Shown: positions 1 through 8,712, counted from the stretch's first letter. The stretch is DNA of 64,000 nucleotides from Neobacillus rhizosphaerae (GCF_937468385.1 NZ_CALBWS010000006.1:101897-165896), one strand, 5' to 3'. A program made the numbers and translations. The notes: generated from the letters alone by a model not told the origin.

Positions 1-1
1 T

Positions 2-178
2 AGACCTGAATTTACCAAGAGCACTTATTTTGTTGATGAACCTGGGAATTGGCATTTAAAGGCGGGGGCTCCAAAAGAACTACAAGCGGAGTTGAAAAAT
101 TATCTAAATAGCCTCGAGGATTTAGATGAACCGGGAACCATTAATGGCGTGCAAATTGACTATCCATACGATCACTAA
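2..178 (+). CDS. C-terminal part of an unidentified protein (cut by window edge)
   Basis: An open frame runs in from the left edge and ends at a TAA at 176-178. The visible 58 residues are acidic and polar, include FVDEPGNWHL and end in DYPYDH. There is no start codon, signal or membrane segment in view. I do not recognise the family. The frame is uninterrupted and its composition resembles neighbouring coding DNA, so a real gene end is likely, but no function can be given. Confidence 0.5.
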   Translation, partial: RPEFTKSTYFVDEPGNWHLKAGAPKELQAELKNYLNSLEDLDEPGTINGVQIDYPYDH

Positions 179-261
179 AATGAAGAATATAATATAGAAG
201 AAAGCGGTTAAATTAATATTAAGCTGAGCACAACACATTAATCAATCCGTAAACAATAGGA

Positions 262-285
262 AAGGCAGGATATGATTCCTGCCTT
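262..285. terminator. Hairpin between convergent genes
   Basis: A 9-bp perfect stem (AAGGCAGGA / TCCTGCCTT) with a 6-nt loop sits between the end of the left-edge gene and the stop codon of the small minus-strand gene. Neither strand has a good U tract after it, so it is at best a weak intrinsic terminator. Confidence 0.4.
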
Positions 286-445
286 ATACCATATCTTCAT
301 TTTCTTTATCAATATCACTCGGCTGAGGTTGTTCCTTCGAGATTATACTCCCCAGAACCTCTCTATTATTACTAGTGGCATCTTTTCCTGCGCCTGGTGT
401 GATATTTGCAAATGGAAGTTGTTCTAATTCTTTACCTCTTGGCAT
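284..445 (-). CDS. Small hypothetical protein, 53 aa
   Basis: An ATG at 445 follows the good ribosome site GGAGTGAGGAATA, and the frame closes with TAA at 284-286. The protein is hydrophilic and begins MPRGKELEQLPFANITPG. It has no cysteine, membrane segment or signal peptide. I do not recognise it. The Shine-Dalgarno site and the hairpin overlapping the stop argue for a real gene. Small hydrophilic proteins of this type are common among Bacillus spore proteins, but nothing here proves that role. Confidence 0.55.
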   Translation of the reverse strand: MPRGKELEQLPFANITPGAGKDATSNNREVLGSIISKEQPQPSDIDKENEDMV

Positions 446-569
446 TATTCCTCACTCCTTTATCTTACCTTTTCCAAGGAGTTGAAATACTATGCAAATA
501 TTCAATCAGGAACGATTACTTCTTCAACACTTTTTTTGCCATTTTTTAAAATCCTCTTTGATGTAAAAA

Positions 570-1907
570 CTACCCAATCATGATTTTACCCTTAGGGTAC
601 CGGAATTTGTCAGGGTTTCTTCGCATTGTTACTGCATAGGCAATTGTTAATGGTCCTACCCTGCCGGCAAACATCGTGAAAGTAATTAATCCCTTTCCAA
701 TCGGAGATAATTCCTTAGACAAGTCCATAGATAAACCTACAGTTCCAAATGCAGACGTTGCTTCAAATAAAAGCCTTAAAAAATCTGTTCCCCGCTCAGT
801 GATGGTTAATAACATTGTAATCATCATTACAAGAAACAGGGCACTCAATGTTACGGTAAGTGCTTTGTAAATCGTTTCATAACCGATTCTTTGCCGATAA
901 AAAATAACATCCTCTTTACCTCGTATTTGTGACCAAACAGCTCCAATTAATGTAGTAAAAGTAGTGGTTTTAACACCACCTCCCGTTGAGCCTGGAGATG
1001 CTCCGACAAACATTAAAAACACAATTAACAATAATGATGATTGGGTCATATCGGTAAGATTCAGCGTATTGGCTCCATCTGTTCTGGCGGCAGCGGATTG
1101 AAATAGTGCACCTAATATTTTCCCCGAAAAGGACAATGGTTTTAATGTTTTTTCATTCGAAAATTCTAATAAGAAGATTCCAATCGCTCCGCCTATTAAT
1201 AAAAAGGCACTTGTTACCACGACAATTTTGGTATGTAAAGATAACCTTTTTGAACTGCGATACTCAAAAAGTTCATTCATAACGATAAAACCTATTCCAC
1301 CTAGTGTAATTAGCGCACAAATTGTTAATACAACTGTTGGGTCATCTACATAACTAGATAAGCTTTGAAAATTCCCCATAATATCAAATCCTGCATTATT
1401 AAAATTGGATATTGAATGGAAAATTCCGTAATAAATTGCTTTTCCTAATGGCATTTCAAAAGAAAATCGAACAGCCAAGATTACCGCCCCAACAAATTCA
1501 ATCACAGCAGTAAAGATTAATATCCGTCTGGCTAAGCGAACAATTCCTTCCATCGATAGGTTATTTAATGACTCTTGCAGCAAGATTCTTTCCTTTAAAG
1601 AAATTCTTTTTCCTAATAAAAAGGCAAAAAGCGTGGCGAATGTCATAAATCCAAGGCCGCCTACTTGAATCATAAACAAAATGACTAATTGGCCAAATAA
1701 CGTAAATGTGGTTCCAGTGTCCACGACAACTAGACCTGTTACACATGTAGCAGATGTAGCCGTAAATAAAGCGTTTAAAAATGACAACCCTTGTCCATTG
1801 TTTGTAGAAACTGGAAGTGTTAACAATAGGCTTCCTAATAAAATGATGGTTGCAAATCCAATTACTAGAATTTTAGGAGGGTCAAGATAGTTCTTTTTAC
1901 GATGCAT
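570..1907 (-). CDS. Ktr-type potassium uptake channel subunit (KtrB/KtrD, TrkH family)
   Basis: This 445-aa integral membrane protein has the length and pattern of Bacillus KtrB/KtrD, the K+-translocating subunit of Ktr systems. It has repeated M1-P-M2 units; the first pore loop contains TATSATCVTGL and later ones include SNFNNAGF, GASPGSTGGG and SAFGTVGL, carrying the filter glycines. It would move K+ (with Na+) across the cytoplasmic membrane under control of a cytoplasmic RCK subunit (KtrA or KtrC), which is not in this window. That makes it resemble the solitary ktrD arrangement, but sequence alone does not separate KtrB from KtrD here. The ATG at 1907 is preceded by AGGAAG. I saw no c-di-AMP riboswitch upstream. 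Confidence 0.9.
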   Translation of the reverse strand: MHRKKNYLDPPKILVIGFATIILLGSLLLTLPVSTNNGQGLSFLNALFTATSATCVTGLVVVDTGTTFTLFGQLVILFMIQVGGLGFMTFATLFAFLLGKRISLKERILLQESLNNLSMEGIVRLARRILIFTAVIEFVGAVILAVRFSFEMPLGKAIYYGIFHSISNFNNAGFDIMGNFQSLSSYVDDPTVVLTICALITLGGIGFIVMNELFEYRSSKRLSLHTKIVVVTSAFLLIGGAIGIFLLEFSNEKTLKPLSFSGKILGALFQSAAARTDGANTLNLTDMTQSSLLLIVFLMFVGASPGSTGGGVKTTTFTTLIGAVWSQIRGKEDVIFYRQRIGYETIYKALTVTLSALFLVMMITMLLTITERGTDFLRLLFEATSAFGTVGLSMDLSKELSPIGKGLITFTMFAGRVGPLTIAYAVTMRRNPDKFRYPKGKIMIG

Positions 1908-2191
1908 TCATTTTCTTCCTAACCTATTAATTTTTTTGTAATAGTAACAACATAAAATAAAAGGGCATTATTCTACTTTCCCTAAATATCCCCAATTATT
2001 TGAGTATCTGTCCTTCTGACCCGATATTATTTTCAATAATAGGAAATTTTTACATATATATATATTATATATACTATAATTCGGGTAATTCCATTACAGG
2101 AAAAATATACTACTCGGTTAAAAATATGTAAATAAAATTCTTTTTCCTTCTTGTAAAACTAATATTTTCACTAGACTTGTGTCTAACATCA
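1908..2191. other. Divergent intergenic region without a recognisable gene
   Basis: About 280 AT-rich bases lie between the divergent K+ channel and NarK-PAS genes. They contain a run of alternating TA near 2055-2085, but no open frame with a ribosome site and no riboswitch consensus that I can see. Confidence 0.5.
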
Positions 2192-2220
2192 TTGTTAAAT
2201 AATTCAAATTGTTCTATAAT
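2178..2220 (+). promoter_or_regulatory. Promoter with degenerate Fnr half-sites for the NarK-PAS gene
   Basis: A sigma-A-like promoter reads TTGTTA (2192-2197), a 17-bp spacer, and TATAAT (2215-2220). A degenerate Fnr box, TGTGT-N6-TCATT, at 2178-2193 matches 7 of 10 conserved bases and centres about 41.5 bp before the predicted start, the classic activating position for Bacillus Fnr. The promoter is well supported; the Fnr site is tentative. Confidence 0.5.
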
Positions 2221-2321
2221 AGACTAAGAAAATTTTTCCACATCAATGGATTCAAAGTCACGATTTATAACTGCTTATGTATCGAAATCATAGATTAGAA
2301 TGGGATTTAAGGGGGATGAAA

Positions 2322-3827
2322 ATGCACCAAGGAACAAAACAACTCTTTGTTCAAACGGGAAGCCTTGTGGCTGGTTTTATGGTCTGGGTACTAATCTCTT
2401 CACTAATGCCTTTTATTAAGGAGGATATTAACCTATCATCATCACAAATTGCTTGGGCTACAGCGGTACCGGTTATCCTCGGGTCTCTGCTAAGAGTACC
2501 AATCGGATTTTGGGCCAACCGTTATGGTGCCAGAATATTATTTACAATTAGTTTTATCATTTTACTTTTACCAATTGCCATCCTTAGCTATGCAAACTCC
2601 ATCTTCATGTTAATTTTAGGCGGATTTATGCTTGGAATTGGCGGAGCTGTGTTTTCCATAGGTGTTACATCATTACCAAAATATTATCCAAAAGCAAAGC
2701 AAGGCTTTATCAATGGGATCTATGGAGCAGGTAATATTGGTACAGCCATAACTTCCTTTTCCGCTCCAGTTCTAGCAAATGCCTTTGGCTGGAGAACAAC
2801 GATAAAAATATTTTTAATCGTTGTTTTAATTTTCGCTATTATTAATTTCCTGTTTGGGGACAAGAAGGAAAACAAAGTAAAAAGTTCAGCGTCAGAGGTA
2901 TTCAAACAGGTTTATAAAAATCCTAAAATTTGGTTTTTAAGTTTATTTTACTTCATTACGTTTGGATCGTTCGTCGCATTCACCATTTATCTGCCATCAT
3001 TTTTAGTAAATCACTTTGAATTAGGAAAGGTCGATGCAGGCTTACGGACAGCCGGATTCATTGCGCTTGCAACTATTTTTAGGCCAATCGGAGGCTGGCT
3101 CAGCGATAAAGTTAATCCTTTTCTGATCCTTATGGTTGTGTTTTTCAGCCTTACCTTTGCAGGGTTCCTTTTAGCGTTCACACCATCCCTGCCGATTTAT
3201 TCTTTTGGCTGTTTATTAGTTGCTTTCTTCGCAGGGATTGGAAATGGGGCTATCTTTAAGCTAGTTCCTTTATATTTTTCAAAGCAGGCTGGAATTGTCA
3301 ATGGTATTGTATCAGCAATGGGCGGGCTTGGTGGTTTCTTCCCGCCCATTATTTTAACGATTCTCTTTAATTTTACGGGGCATTACGCGATTGGATTCAT
3401 GTCCCTATCCGAATTCTCCCTAGCTAGTTTAGTCATCGTTGTATGGCTTTACTACCAAGATAAACTAGATATTTCCGCTAAAATTGTGAACCATGCTGTT
3501 GATGGCATTTGTGTAACGGATATTAATGGAATTATCCAAAGCATCAATCCGGCATTTACGAAAATTACCGGATATAGTTCTGAAGAAGTTATCGGAAAAA
3601 CACCAAGTGTCCTTCAATCCGGTGAACACGGCACCGATTTTTATAAAAATATGTGGACCAATTTAAAGACAAACGGGTTTTGGGAAGGATATATTTGGAA
3701 CAAACGGAAAAATAACGTTATTTATAAAGAATGGTTAACCATTACAGCCATCAAAGATGATGCCGGAGAAACAAAAAATTATGTTGGAATGTTTAATGAA
3801 GAAAAAGAACATCCCAAGGAAAACTAA
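2322..3827 (+). CDS. NarK-type nitrate/nitrite transporter fused to a C-terminal PAS domain
   Basis: Residues 1 to about 375 form a 12-helix major facilitator of the nitrate/nitrite porter family. Signature glycine-rich segments are GIYGAGNIGTAITSF and GIGNGAIFKLVP, with GWLSDK as the motif-A-like loop. Residues about 382-501 form a complete PAS/S-box domain (AVDGICVTDINGIIQSINPA, FTKITGYSSEEVIGK, ending NYVGMF). Ordinary NarK/NasA proteins are about 390-430 aa and lack this domain. The start at 2322 is chosen because AAGGGGG lies 6 bases upstream; an ATG at 2316 abuts that site and one at 2277 has none. The transporter lies upstream of a second narK in the same direction. A role in sensing substrate or redox state while transporting nitrate or nitrite is inference. 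Confidence 0.88.
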   Translation: MHQGTKQLFVQTGSLVAGFMVWVLISSLMPFIKEDINLSSSQIAWATAVPVILGSLLRVPIGFWANRYGARILFTISFIILLLPIAILSYANSIFMLILGGFMLGIGGAVFSIGVTSLPKYYPKAKQGFINGIYGAGNIGTAITSFSAPVLANAFGWRTTIKIFLIVVLIFAIINFLFGDKKENKVKSSASEVFKQVYKNPKIWFLSLFYFITFGSFVAFTIYLPSFLVNHFELGKVDAGLRTAGFIALATIFRPIGGWLSDKVNPFLILMVVFFSLTFAGFLLAFTPSLPIYSFGCLLVAFFAGIGNGAIFKLVPLYFSKQAGIVNGIVSAMGGLGGFFPPIILTILFNFTGHYAIGFMSLSEFSLASLVIVVWLYYQDKLDISAKIVNHAVDGICVTDINGIIQSINPAFTKITGYSSEEVIGKTPSVLQSGEHGTDFYKNMWTNLKTNGFWEGYIWNKRKNNVIYKEWLTITAIKDDAGETKNYVGMFNEEKEHPKEN

Positions 3828-3835
3828 AGGGGTTC

Positions 3836-3878
3836 AAAAAAAGAGGGATTCTCAGCCATGATGGTCTCTTTTTTTCGC
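3836..3878 (+). terminator. Probable intrinsic terminator after NarK-PAS
   Basis: An imperfect hairpin whose outer arms are AAAAAAGAG and CTCTTTTTTT lies just after the stop codon and ends in a T run. The inner pairing (CCAT/ATGG) is short, so the efficiency is uncertain. Confidence 0.45.
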
Positions 3879-3945
3879 TAATCAACCATACTTAAATAAA
3901 TATTACAACTTTTTGTCTAACCACTTTAGTTCACAGTTCCTTCAC

Positions 3946-3995
3946 TATTATTGTGACGTACGTCACAATAATAACATCACCATGTGGTTTATATT
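3946..3995 (+). promoter_or_regulatory. Perfect 28-bp palindrome containing an Fnr box, with narK -10 element
   Basis: Bases 3946-3973 are a perfect 28-bp inverted repeat. Its core, TGTGACGTACGTCACA (3952-3967), is an exact match to the Bacillus Fnr consensus TGTGA-N6-TCACA. A -10-like TATATT lies at 3990-3995, which places the box centre (3959.5) about 42 bp before the predicted transcription start, as expected for direct activation. The Crp/Fnr protein encoded at 14838-15539 is the likely ligand. The palindrome is seen directly; oxygen-dependent control is inferred from known narK regulation in B. subtilis. Confidence 0.88.
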
Positions 3996-4058
3996 ATCCT
4001 CATAAACAATTTCAACTTTGTAATATTAAATTTGAAACGAATTTTGGGGGAATTAATG

Positions 4059-5360
4059 ATGGCTCGAATTAATTATTGGAATCCAGAAGATGAAAAGTTC
4101 TGGAAAGCAGAAGGCAAGAAACATGCAAATAGAAATTTATGGATTTCTGTACCATCTTTGATGCTCGCATTCATCGTTTGGCAGATTTGGTCAGTTGTTG
4201 CCGTCAGACTTAACGATATTGGCTTCCATTTTACTGAAGAACAATTATTTACACTTGCTGCTATACCGGGACTTGTAGGAGCAACTCTTCGCTTTGTTTA
4301 TACATTTGCAGTTGGGTCAATTGGTGGTAAAAACTGGACAGTGATTTCAACAGCGATTTTGGCAATACCGGCGATTGGTATTGGCTTTGCAGTACAAAAC
4401 CCTGACACACCATTTTCAATCATGCTATTGCTTGCAGCGCTTTGCGGTCTTGGCGGCGGGAACTTTTCATCTTCTTCAGCTAATATTAGCTTTTTCTTTC
4501 CAAAAAAAGAGAAAGGTACTGCACTTGGAATTAACGGTGGTTTAGGAAACATGGGTGTATCTGTTGTTCAATTCGTCACACCATTAATCATTACTTCAGG
4601 AACTTTCGCACTAGTTGGTGGTAAACAAGTTTTAGCAAACGGTCAGGAAGTATGGTTACAAAACGCAGCATTTATTTGGGTAATCCCAATCGTGATTATG
4701 ACAATTCTTGCTTTCTTTAAAATGGATAATGTTCCAGGAACAAAACAATCTGTAGCAGACCAATTTGTTATAGTAAAACGTAAACATACTTGGATTATGA
4801 CTGCCCTTTATGTAGCTACATTTGGTTCATTCATTGGCTATTCAGCGGCATTCCCGTTACTATTAAGATCTCAGTTTCCTGAACACATTTCACTTGCTTT
4901 CCTTGGTGCTTTAGTGGCTGCAGCTGCAAGACCAGTTGGCGGCTGGATGGCTGACAAACTGGGCGGTGCAAGAGTGACTGCATATGTGTTAGTCGTTATG
5001 GGGATTGGTGCAGCAGGCGTTATTTACTTCTTAAATGGTAAACAATTTGCTGGTTTCTTACTTGCTTTCTTAGTTCTATTCCTTGCATCAGGTATTGGTT
5101 CTGGATCCACATTCCAAATGATTCCAAATATCTTTATTCCAAAAGAAGCAGCACCAGTTATCGGATTTTCAGCAGCCTTTGCAGCATATGGCTCTTTCTT
5201 CATTCCAAAGCTTTTCGGATGGTCTGTTAATGCCACTGGTACACCCGTAACTGCATTTTACTTCTTTATCGGTTTCTATGTGATCTCTTTTGGTCTTAAC
5301 TGGTTCTTTTATCAGAGAAAAGCTTCTGTTTCAAAATCAGTAGTAAAACAAGCGGGATAA
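4059..5360 (+). CDS. narK: Nitrate/nitrite transporter NarK
   Basis: This roughly 433-aa 12-helix MFS protein belongs to the nitrate/nitrite porter family. It contains the first nitrate signature GLGGGNFSSSSANISFFFP, the second one in ASGIGSGSTFQMIPNIF, and the GWMADKLGG loop. It likely exports nitrite or exchanges nitrate for nitrite during nitrate respiration. The first residues (MARINYWNPEDEKFW) are typical of the longer Gram-positive NarK type. Two ATGs at 4056 and 4059 follow GGGGGAA; I take the second for spacing. The perfect Fnr palindrome about 90 bp upstream predicts anaerobic induction. No nitrate reductase genes are in the window. The gene ends in a strong terminator shared with the convergent cell-wall gene. 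Confidence 0.93.
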   Translation: MARINYWNPEDEKFWKAEGKKHANRNLWISVPSLMLAFIVWQIWSVVAVRLNDIGFHFTEEQLFTLAAIPGLVGATLRFVYTFAVGSIGGKNWTVISTAILAIPAIGIGFAVQNPDTPFSIMLLLAALCGLGGGNFSSSSANISFFFPKKEKGTALGINGGLGNMGVSVVQFVTPLIITSGTFALVGGKQVLANGQEVWLQNAAFIWVIPIVIMTILAFFKMDNVPGTKQSVADQFVIVKRKHTWIMTALYVATFGSFIGYSAAFPLLLRSQFPEHISLAFLGALVAAAARPVGGWMADKLGGARVTAYVLVVMGIGAAGVIYFLNGKQFAGFLLAFLVLFLASGIGSGSTFQMIPNIFIPKEAAPVIGFSAAFAAYGSFFIPKLFGWSVNATGTPVTAFYFFIGFYVISFGLNWFFYQRKASVSKSVVKQAG

Positions 5361-5369
5361 ATCCCTTTA

Positions 5370-5412
5370 AATCAAAAAAACCTGCCTAAATTTTAGGCAG
5401 GTTTTTTTGATT
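5370..5412. terminator. Bidirectional terminator between narK and the LysM/3D gene
   Basis: A nearly perfect palindrome with core CCTGCCTAAA / TTTAGGCAGG is flanked by A7 and T7 runs, so it can terminate transcription in both directions. It overlaps the TAA of the minus-strand gene at 5411-5413. Confidence 0.9.
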
Positions 5413-6253
5413 ATTGGTTTAATATTTTTATTTTTATATGTTTTTTCCCCCAATTAATTGCATCTTGTTTAGAAGGAATAAACACATCAATTCTATTTCC
5501 TTTTATCGCTCCACCTGTATCAGCAGCTGTTGCAACGCCGTACCCTTCGACATATACTTTACTTCCAAGTGGGATGACAGAGGGATCAACTGCGATGACC
5601 TTTGCATCGGGGTTAGCATTTAAATCAACACCTGTGGCAGTCGTGCCAGAACATCCTTCACATGAAGCAGTATATGCGGTTGCTTTTACCGTAATTTCCT
5701 TCGTGCTGTCATTTTTACTTTTTGAAGGAGAAAGAACGCCCGAGCTAACCTCTTTTTTTGCTGGAGAAGCTATTTCTTTTCTAGCATCTTTGGCCGTATC
5801 TGATAGTGATGTTGGTTGACCTGATACGCTATTATTTCTCAAGGTATTGCTATTTTGAAATAATGTTTCTGTGTGAGGATTTTTACCATCATCACTTAAT
5901 TGATCATAGATTACAAGATTTAATCCTGGATGTATCAGGTCAGTATTTAATTGATTCCACTCTTTTATTTGTTTAACCTTAACTTGAAATTTCACTGCAA
6001 CATCCCATAAGGTATCATCCTGCTTGACAGTATATTGTTTTTCAGTCGCAATCTCTAAAACATCTCCAGGATGAATAAGGTCAGTAGAAAGATGATTCCA
6101 TGTTTGAATATTTTCTACAGATGTATTATGTACTTGTGAAAGATCCCAAAGGGTATCCCCTGTTTGCACAGTCAACTCTGCCGCTTGTACATTAGCACCT
6201 ACAGTTCCTGAGAGTGCAGCTACTGCAATGAATGTTTTTATTTTTTTGATCAA
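5411..6253 (-). CDS. Secreted cell-wall protein with two LysM domains and a 3D domain (YocH-like)
   Basis: The order is: a signal peptide ending near NVQAAE, two LysM repeats (LTVQTGDTLWDLSQ and YTVKQDDTLWDVAV), a polar linker rich in Ser/Lys, and a C-terminal 3D domain. The 3D domain holds the metal/catalytic aspartates (ATAADTGGAIKGNRIDVF) and the TAYTASCEGCSG segment. This is the architecture of B. subtilis YocH and related peptidoglycan-binding muralytic proteins. The most credible start is a TTG at 6253, 7 bases after GGGAGG, giving about 280 aa; an in-frame ATG at 6268 overlaps that ribosome site. The protein acts outside the cell on peptidoglycan. YocH homologues often belong to the WalR regulon, but I could not find a convincing WalR box. 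Confidence 0.87.
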   Translation of the reverse strand: MIKKIKTFIAVAALSGTVGANVQAAELTVQTGDTLWDLSQVHNTSVENIQTWNHLSTDLIHPGDVLEIATEKQYTVKQDDTLWDVAVKFQVKVKQIKEWNQLNTDLIHPGLNLVIYDQLSDDGKNPHTETLFQNSNTLRNNSVSGQPTSLSDTAKDARKEIASPAKKEVSSGVLSPSKSKNDSTKEITVKATAYTASCEGCSGTTATGVDLNANPDAKVIAVDPSVIPLGSKVYVEGYGVATAADTGGAIKGNRIDVFIPSKQDAINWGKKHIKIKILNQ

Positions 6254-6445
6254 TTCCTTACCTCCCATGTTCTTTCGTAGCTAACGATACCAATCATAAC
6301 ATGGATTTTTCTGAAACAAAGAACAGGGGAATGTTAATTCATTTACAAGTATGGCAATTATATTACAATAACATATCTAAATATCATAAGATTAAAAAAG
6401 AAAAGTAAATAGTAAATTATCTGAATGTTAATAACCTTAAAAGCA

Positions 6446-6482
6446 ATAAAAAATAGTGCAGCGTTATTTCTGCACTATCCTT
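6446..6482 (-). terminator. Terminator of the formate dehydrogenase gene
   Basis: A 9-bp perfect stem (ATAGTGCAG / CTGCACTAT, 6453-6478) is followed on the minus strand by TTTTTT. It lies 15-20 bases beyond the fdhF stop codon. Confidence 0.8.
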
Positions 6483-6496
6483 TAAACATAAGTTAG

Positions 6497-8557
6497 TTAA
6501 CAAACCTTCGAAATCGCAACTGCACATGCTTTGAATTCTGCGGTCCCGGAAATCGGATCATATTCATTTAAAGTTAACACATTTGTTGGTGTTTCGCTCC
6601 AGTGAAAGCTCATAAAGACAAGTCCTGGTACCACTTGTTCTGTCACCTTTGCTTTAACCTGGAGTTCACCACGTCGGGAACGGACCTGAACAACTTCACC
6701 ATTAGTAATTCCAAGCTCACTTGCATCTTCTGGATGAATATCAACTGTCTCTTCTGTTTGCTTAACTTTGACACCTGCTGCATAGTGGCGTGTCTGGGTA
6801 TGTGTATTATAAGACTCATAGCGCCGCCCTGTTGTTAACGTAAATGGGTATTCCTCATCGGGCAATTCTAATGGCTCCGTATAGTCCACGGGAACAAATG
6901 GTGATTTTTTAGCCACTGGCTGCTGTTGATGGAACCTTTCATGCATAATAAATGTTCCAGGGTGATTCTCATCAGGGCATGGGTAATGGATACTATACTC
7001 TTTTTCAAGTCGGGCGTAGGAAATACCACCATACATCTCCCAAGCAAGATTTCTGACCTCATCCCAAATTTCCTCACTGTTATTATAATGCATTGGATAC
7101 CCCATCATCGTGGAGAGATCACAAAGAATTTCCCAGTCTTCCTTAGTATTAGGTTCGGCCTCAACTGCCTTACGCACCCGTTGAATTCTTCGGTCCGTAT
7201 TCGTGTAGGTCCCATCTACTTCTCCCCATGAACGAGCAGGAAGGACAACATCTGCCATTTTTGCTGTTTCAGTTAAGAAAATATCTTGAACAATTAATAA
7301 ATCAAGTTTTTCTAATAAGGTTTTTGTATGATTCATATGAACATCTGCAAGAAGCGGGTTTTCACCGATGACATATAAGGCTTTTAATTCTCCCATTTCC
7401 AACCGATCAAAAGTACGGGTTTGGGTATCGCCTGCCTGTGGATTAAGCTCTACCTTCCACTCCTTTTCATAACGCGCTCGGAACTCGTCGTTTGCTAAGC
7501 TCATCGCACCTGCCAATTGGTTAGGCAAACAGCCCATATCACCAGCACCTTGAACATTATTTTGTCCTCGAAGCGGCATGATACCGGTGCCTTCTTTTCC
7601 AATGTTTCCTGTTAACAAGGCAAGATTAGCTATGTCAAATACATTATTAACACCACAATGGTGCTCGGTGATCCCAAGTGTATAGGCAATCATCGAACTG
7701 CTTGAAGTAGCATATTCCCTAGCAGTTAAGATAATGTCCTCCGCCCTCAAACCGGTAATAGACGACGCATATTCAGGAGTATACAGTTCAACCTGCTTAG
7801 CGAGCAAATCAAAATCAATCGTAAACTTCTCGATAAACTCAGGATTATATAAATTTTCCTTCAGAATGACTCGAATGAAGGCATTGATTAGCGCTATATC
7901 CGAACCGACATTAATTTGTAAATGCCGATGGGCGACCTTTACCATATCGATTTTTCTTGGATCAATTACGATTATCTTGAGCCCTGATTTTGCCGCTTTT
8001 TTGATGCGATTGGCGATAATTGGATGGGCTTCCGTCGTGTTTGAACCCATCAACAGCAATACTTCTGCCTTATCGAAATCTTCAAGTGTATTAGTTGGGA
8101 AACCGCTTCCAAAAACTGTTGCCAGACCGGCAACACTAGGAGCGTGTCATGTGCGGTTACATCCGTCAATATTATTACTGTGAATGACTGTCCTCATAAA
8201 CTTTTGTGTAATAAAGTTGGATTCATTTGTACTTCTTGCACAAGCAAACATGCTTATTGCGTTTGGACTCCATGTTGTTTTGATCTCTGTTAATTTTGTA
8301 GCAATGAATTGATAGGCCTCTTCCCATGACGTTTCAACTAGCTTTCCAGCCTTGCGGATAAGCGGAGATGTTAATCTATTTTTTGCATGTACATATTCAT
8401 AGGCAAATGCACCCTTTACACATGTTTGACCTTTGTTTACTGGCGCTTCCTTGTCTCCGCGGATTTTCATAATTTTATTATCCTGAACTTCAAGGACTAA
8501 GCCACATCCAGTACCGCAGTATCCGCAAATTGTTTTCACAAAATTTGGTTCACCCAC
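6497..8557 (-). CDS. fdhF: Formate dehydrogenase catalytic subunit with in-frame UGA (selenocysteine)
   Basis: One frame from 8557 to 6497 encodes 686 residues if the TGA at 8149-8147 (codon 137) is read through. The context is GCNRT-U-HAPSVAGLA, exactly where formate dehydrogenases carry the Mo/W-ligating Sec or Cys. The N-terminus binds [4Fe-4S] (CGYCGTGCG with a later GQTCVKG), followed by molybdopterin domains (GENPLLADVH, ARSWGEVDGTYTNTDRR) and a C-terminal dinucleotide-binding domain (TTGRRYESYNTHTQTRH). The length resembles E. coli FdhF (715 aa) and is shorter than B. subtilis YrhE, which adds an N-terminal ferredoxin part. A SECIS-like hairpin follows the TGA, so I treat this as a selenoprotein and not a pseudogene. 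The enzyme oxidises formate to CO2; its electron acceptor is not evident. The start follows AGGGGAGG. Confidence 0.9.
8117..8149 (-). promoter_or_regulatory. Bacterial SECIS-like hairpin after the UGA codon
   Basis: On the mRNA the UGA (8149-8147) is followed by 11 nt and then a perfect 7-bp stem, TGTTGCC / GGCAACA (8135-8117), closing the 5-nt loop GGTCT. The E. coli fdhF SECIS has the same 11-nt spacing and the GGUCU apical motif bound by SelB. This makes selenocysteine insertion much more likely than a random stop codon. Confidence 0.87.
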
Positions 8558-8680
8558 TGTTATTCCTCCCCTTAATTCATTAATACCTATATAACCATAT
8601 TAATCTATTTAATACGATTGTAGATTCTTTTTTATAAAAAAATTTGTCTTTTTTATAAGACTATAGAAATTTTTTAAAAT

Positions 8681-8712
8681 AAAAAACGAGAGATTTGCTC
8701 TCCCGTTTTTAC
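8681..8712. terminator. Terminator of the histidine kinase gene
   Basis: An AAAAAACGAGAGA / TCTCCCGTTTTT hairpin with one mismatch lies at the end of the kinase gene; the T run on the minus strand suits the kinase transcript. It overlaps the kinase stop codon. Confidence 0.65.

Noticed and set aside
1908..2200. c-di-AMP (ydaO-type) riboswitch upstream of the Ktr gene
   Set aside because: No match to the conserved GGG/CGCT or GGAACC segments; the region is too AT-rich.
6254..6440. WalR binding site upstream of the LysM/3D gene
   Set aside because: TGTTAT and TGTAAT occur but without the required 5-bp spacing as direct repeats.
8060..8146. Frameshifted or nonsense formate dehydrogenase pseudogene
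   Set aside because: Both halves are in the same frame, the single TGA is exactly at the Sec/Cys position, and a SECIS-like hairpin with GGTCT loop follows at the right distance.
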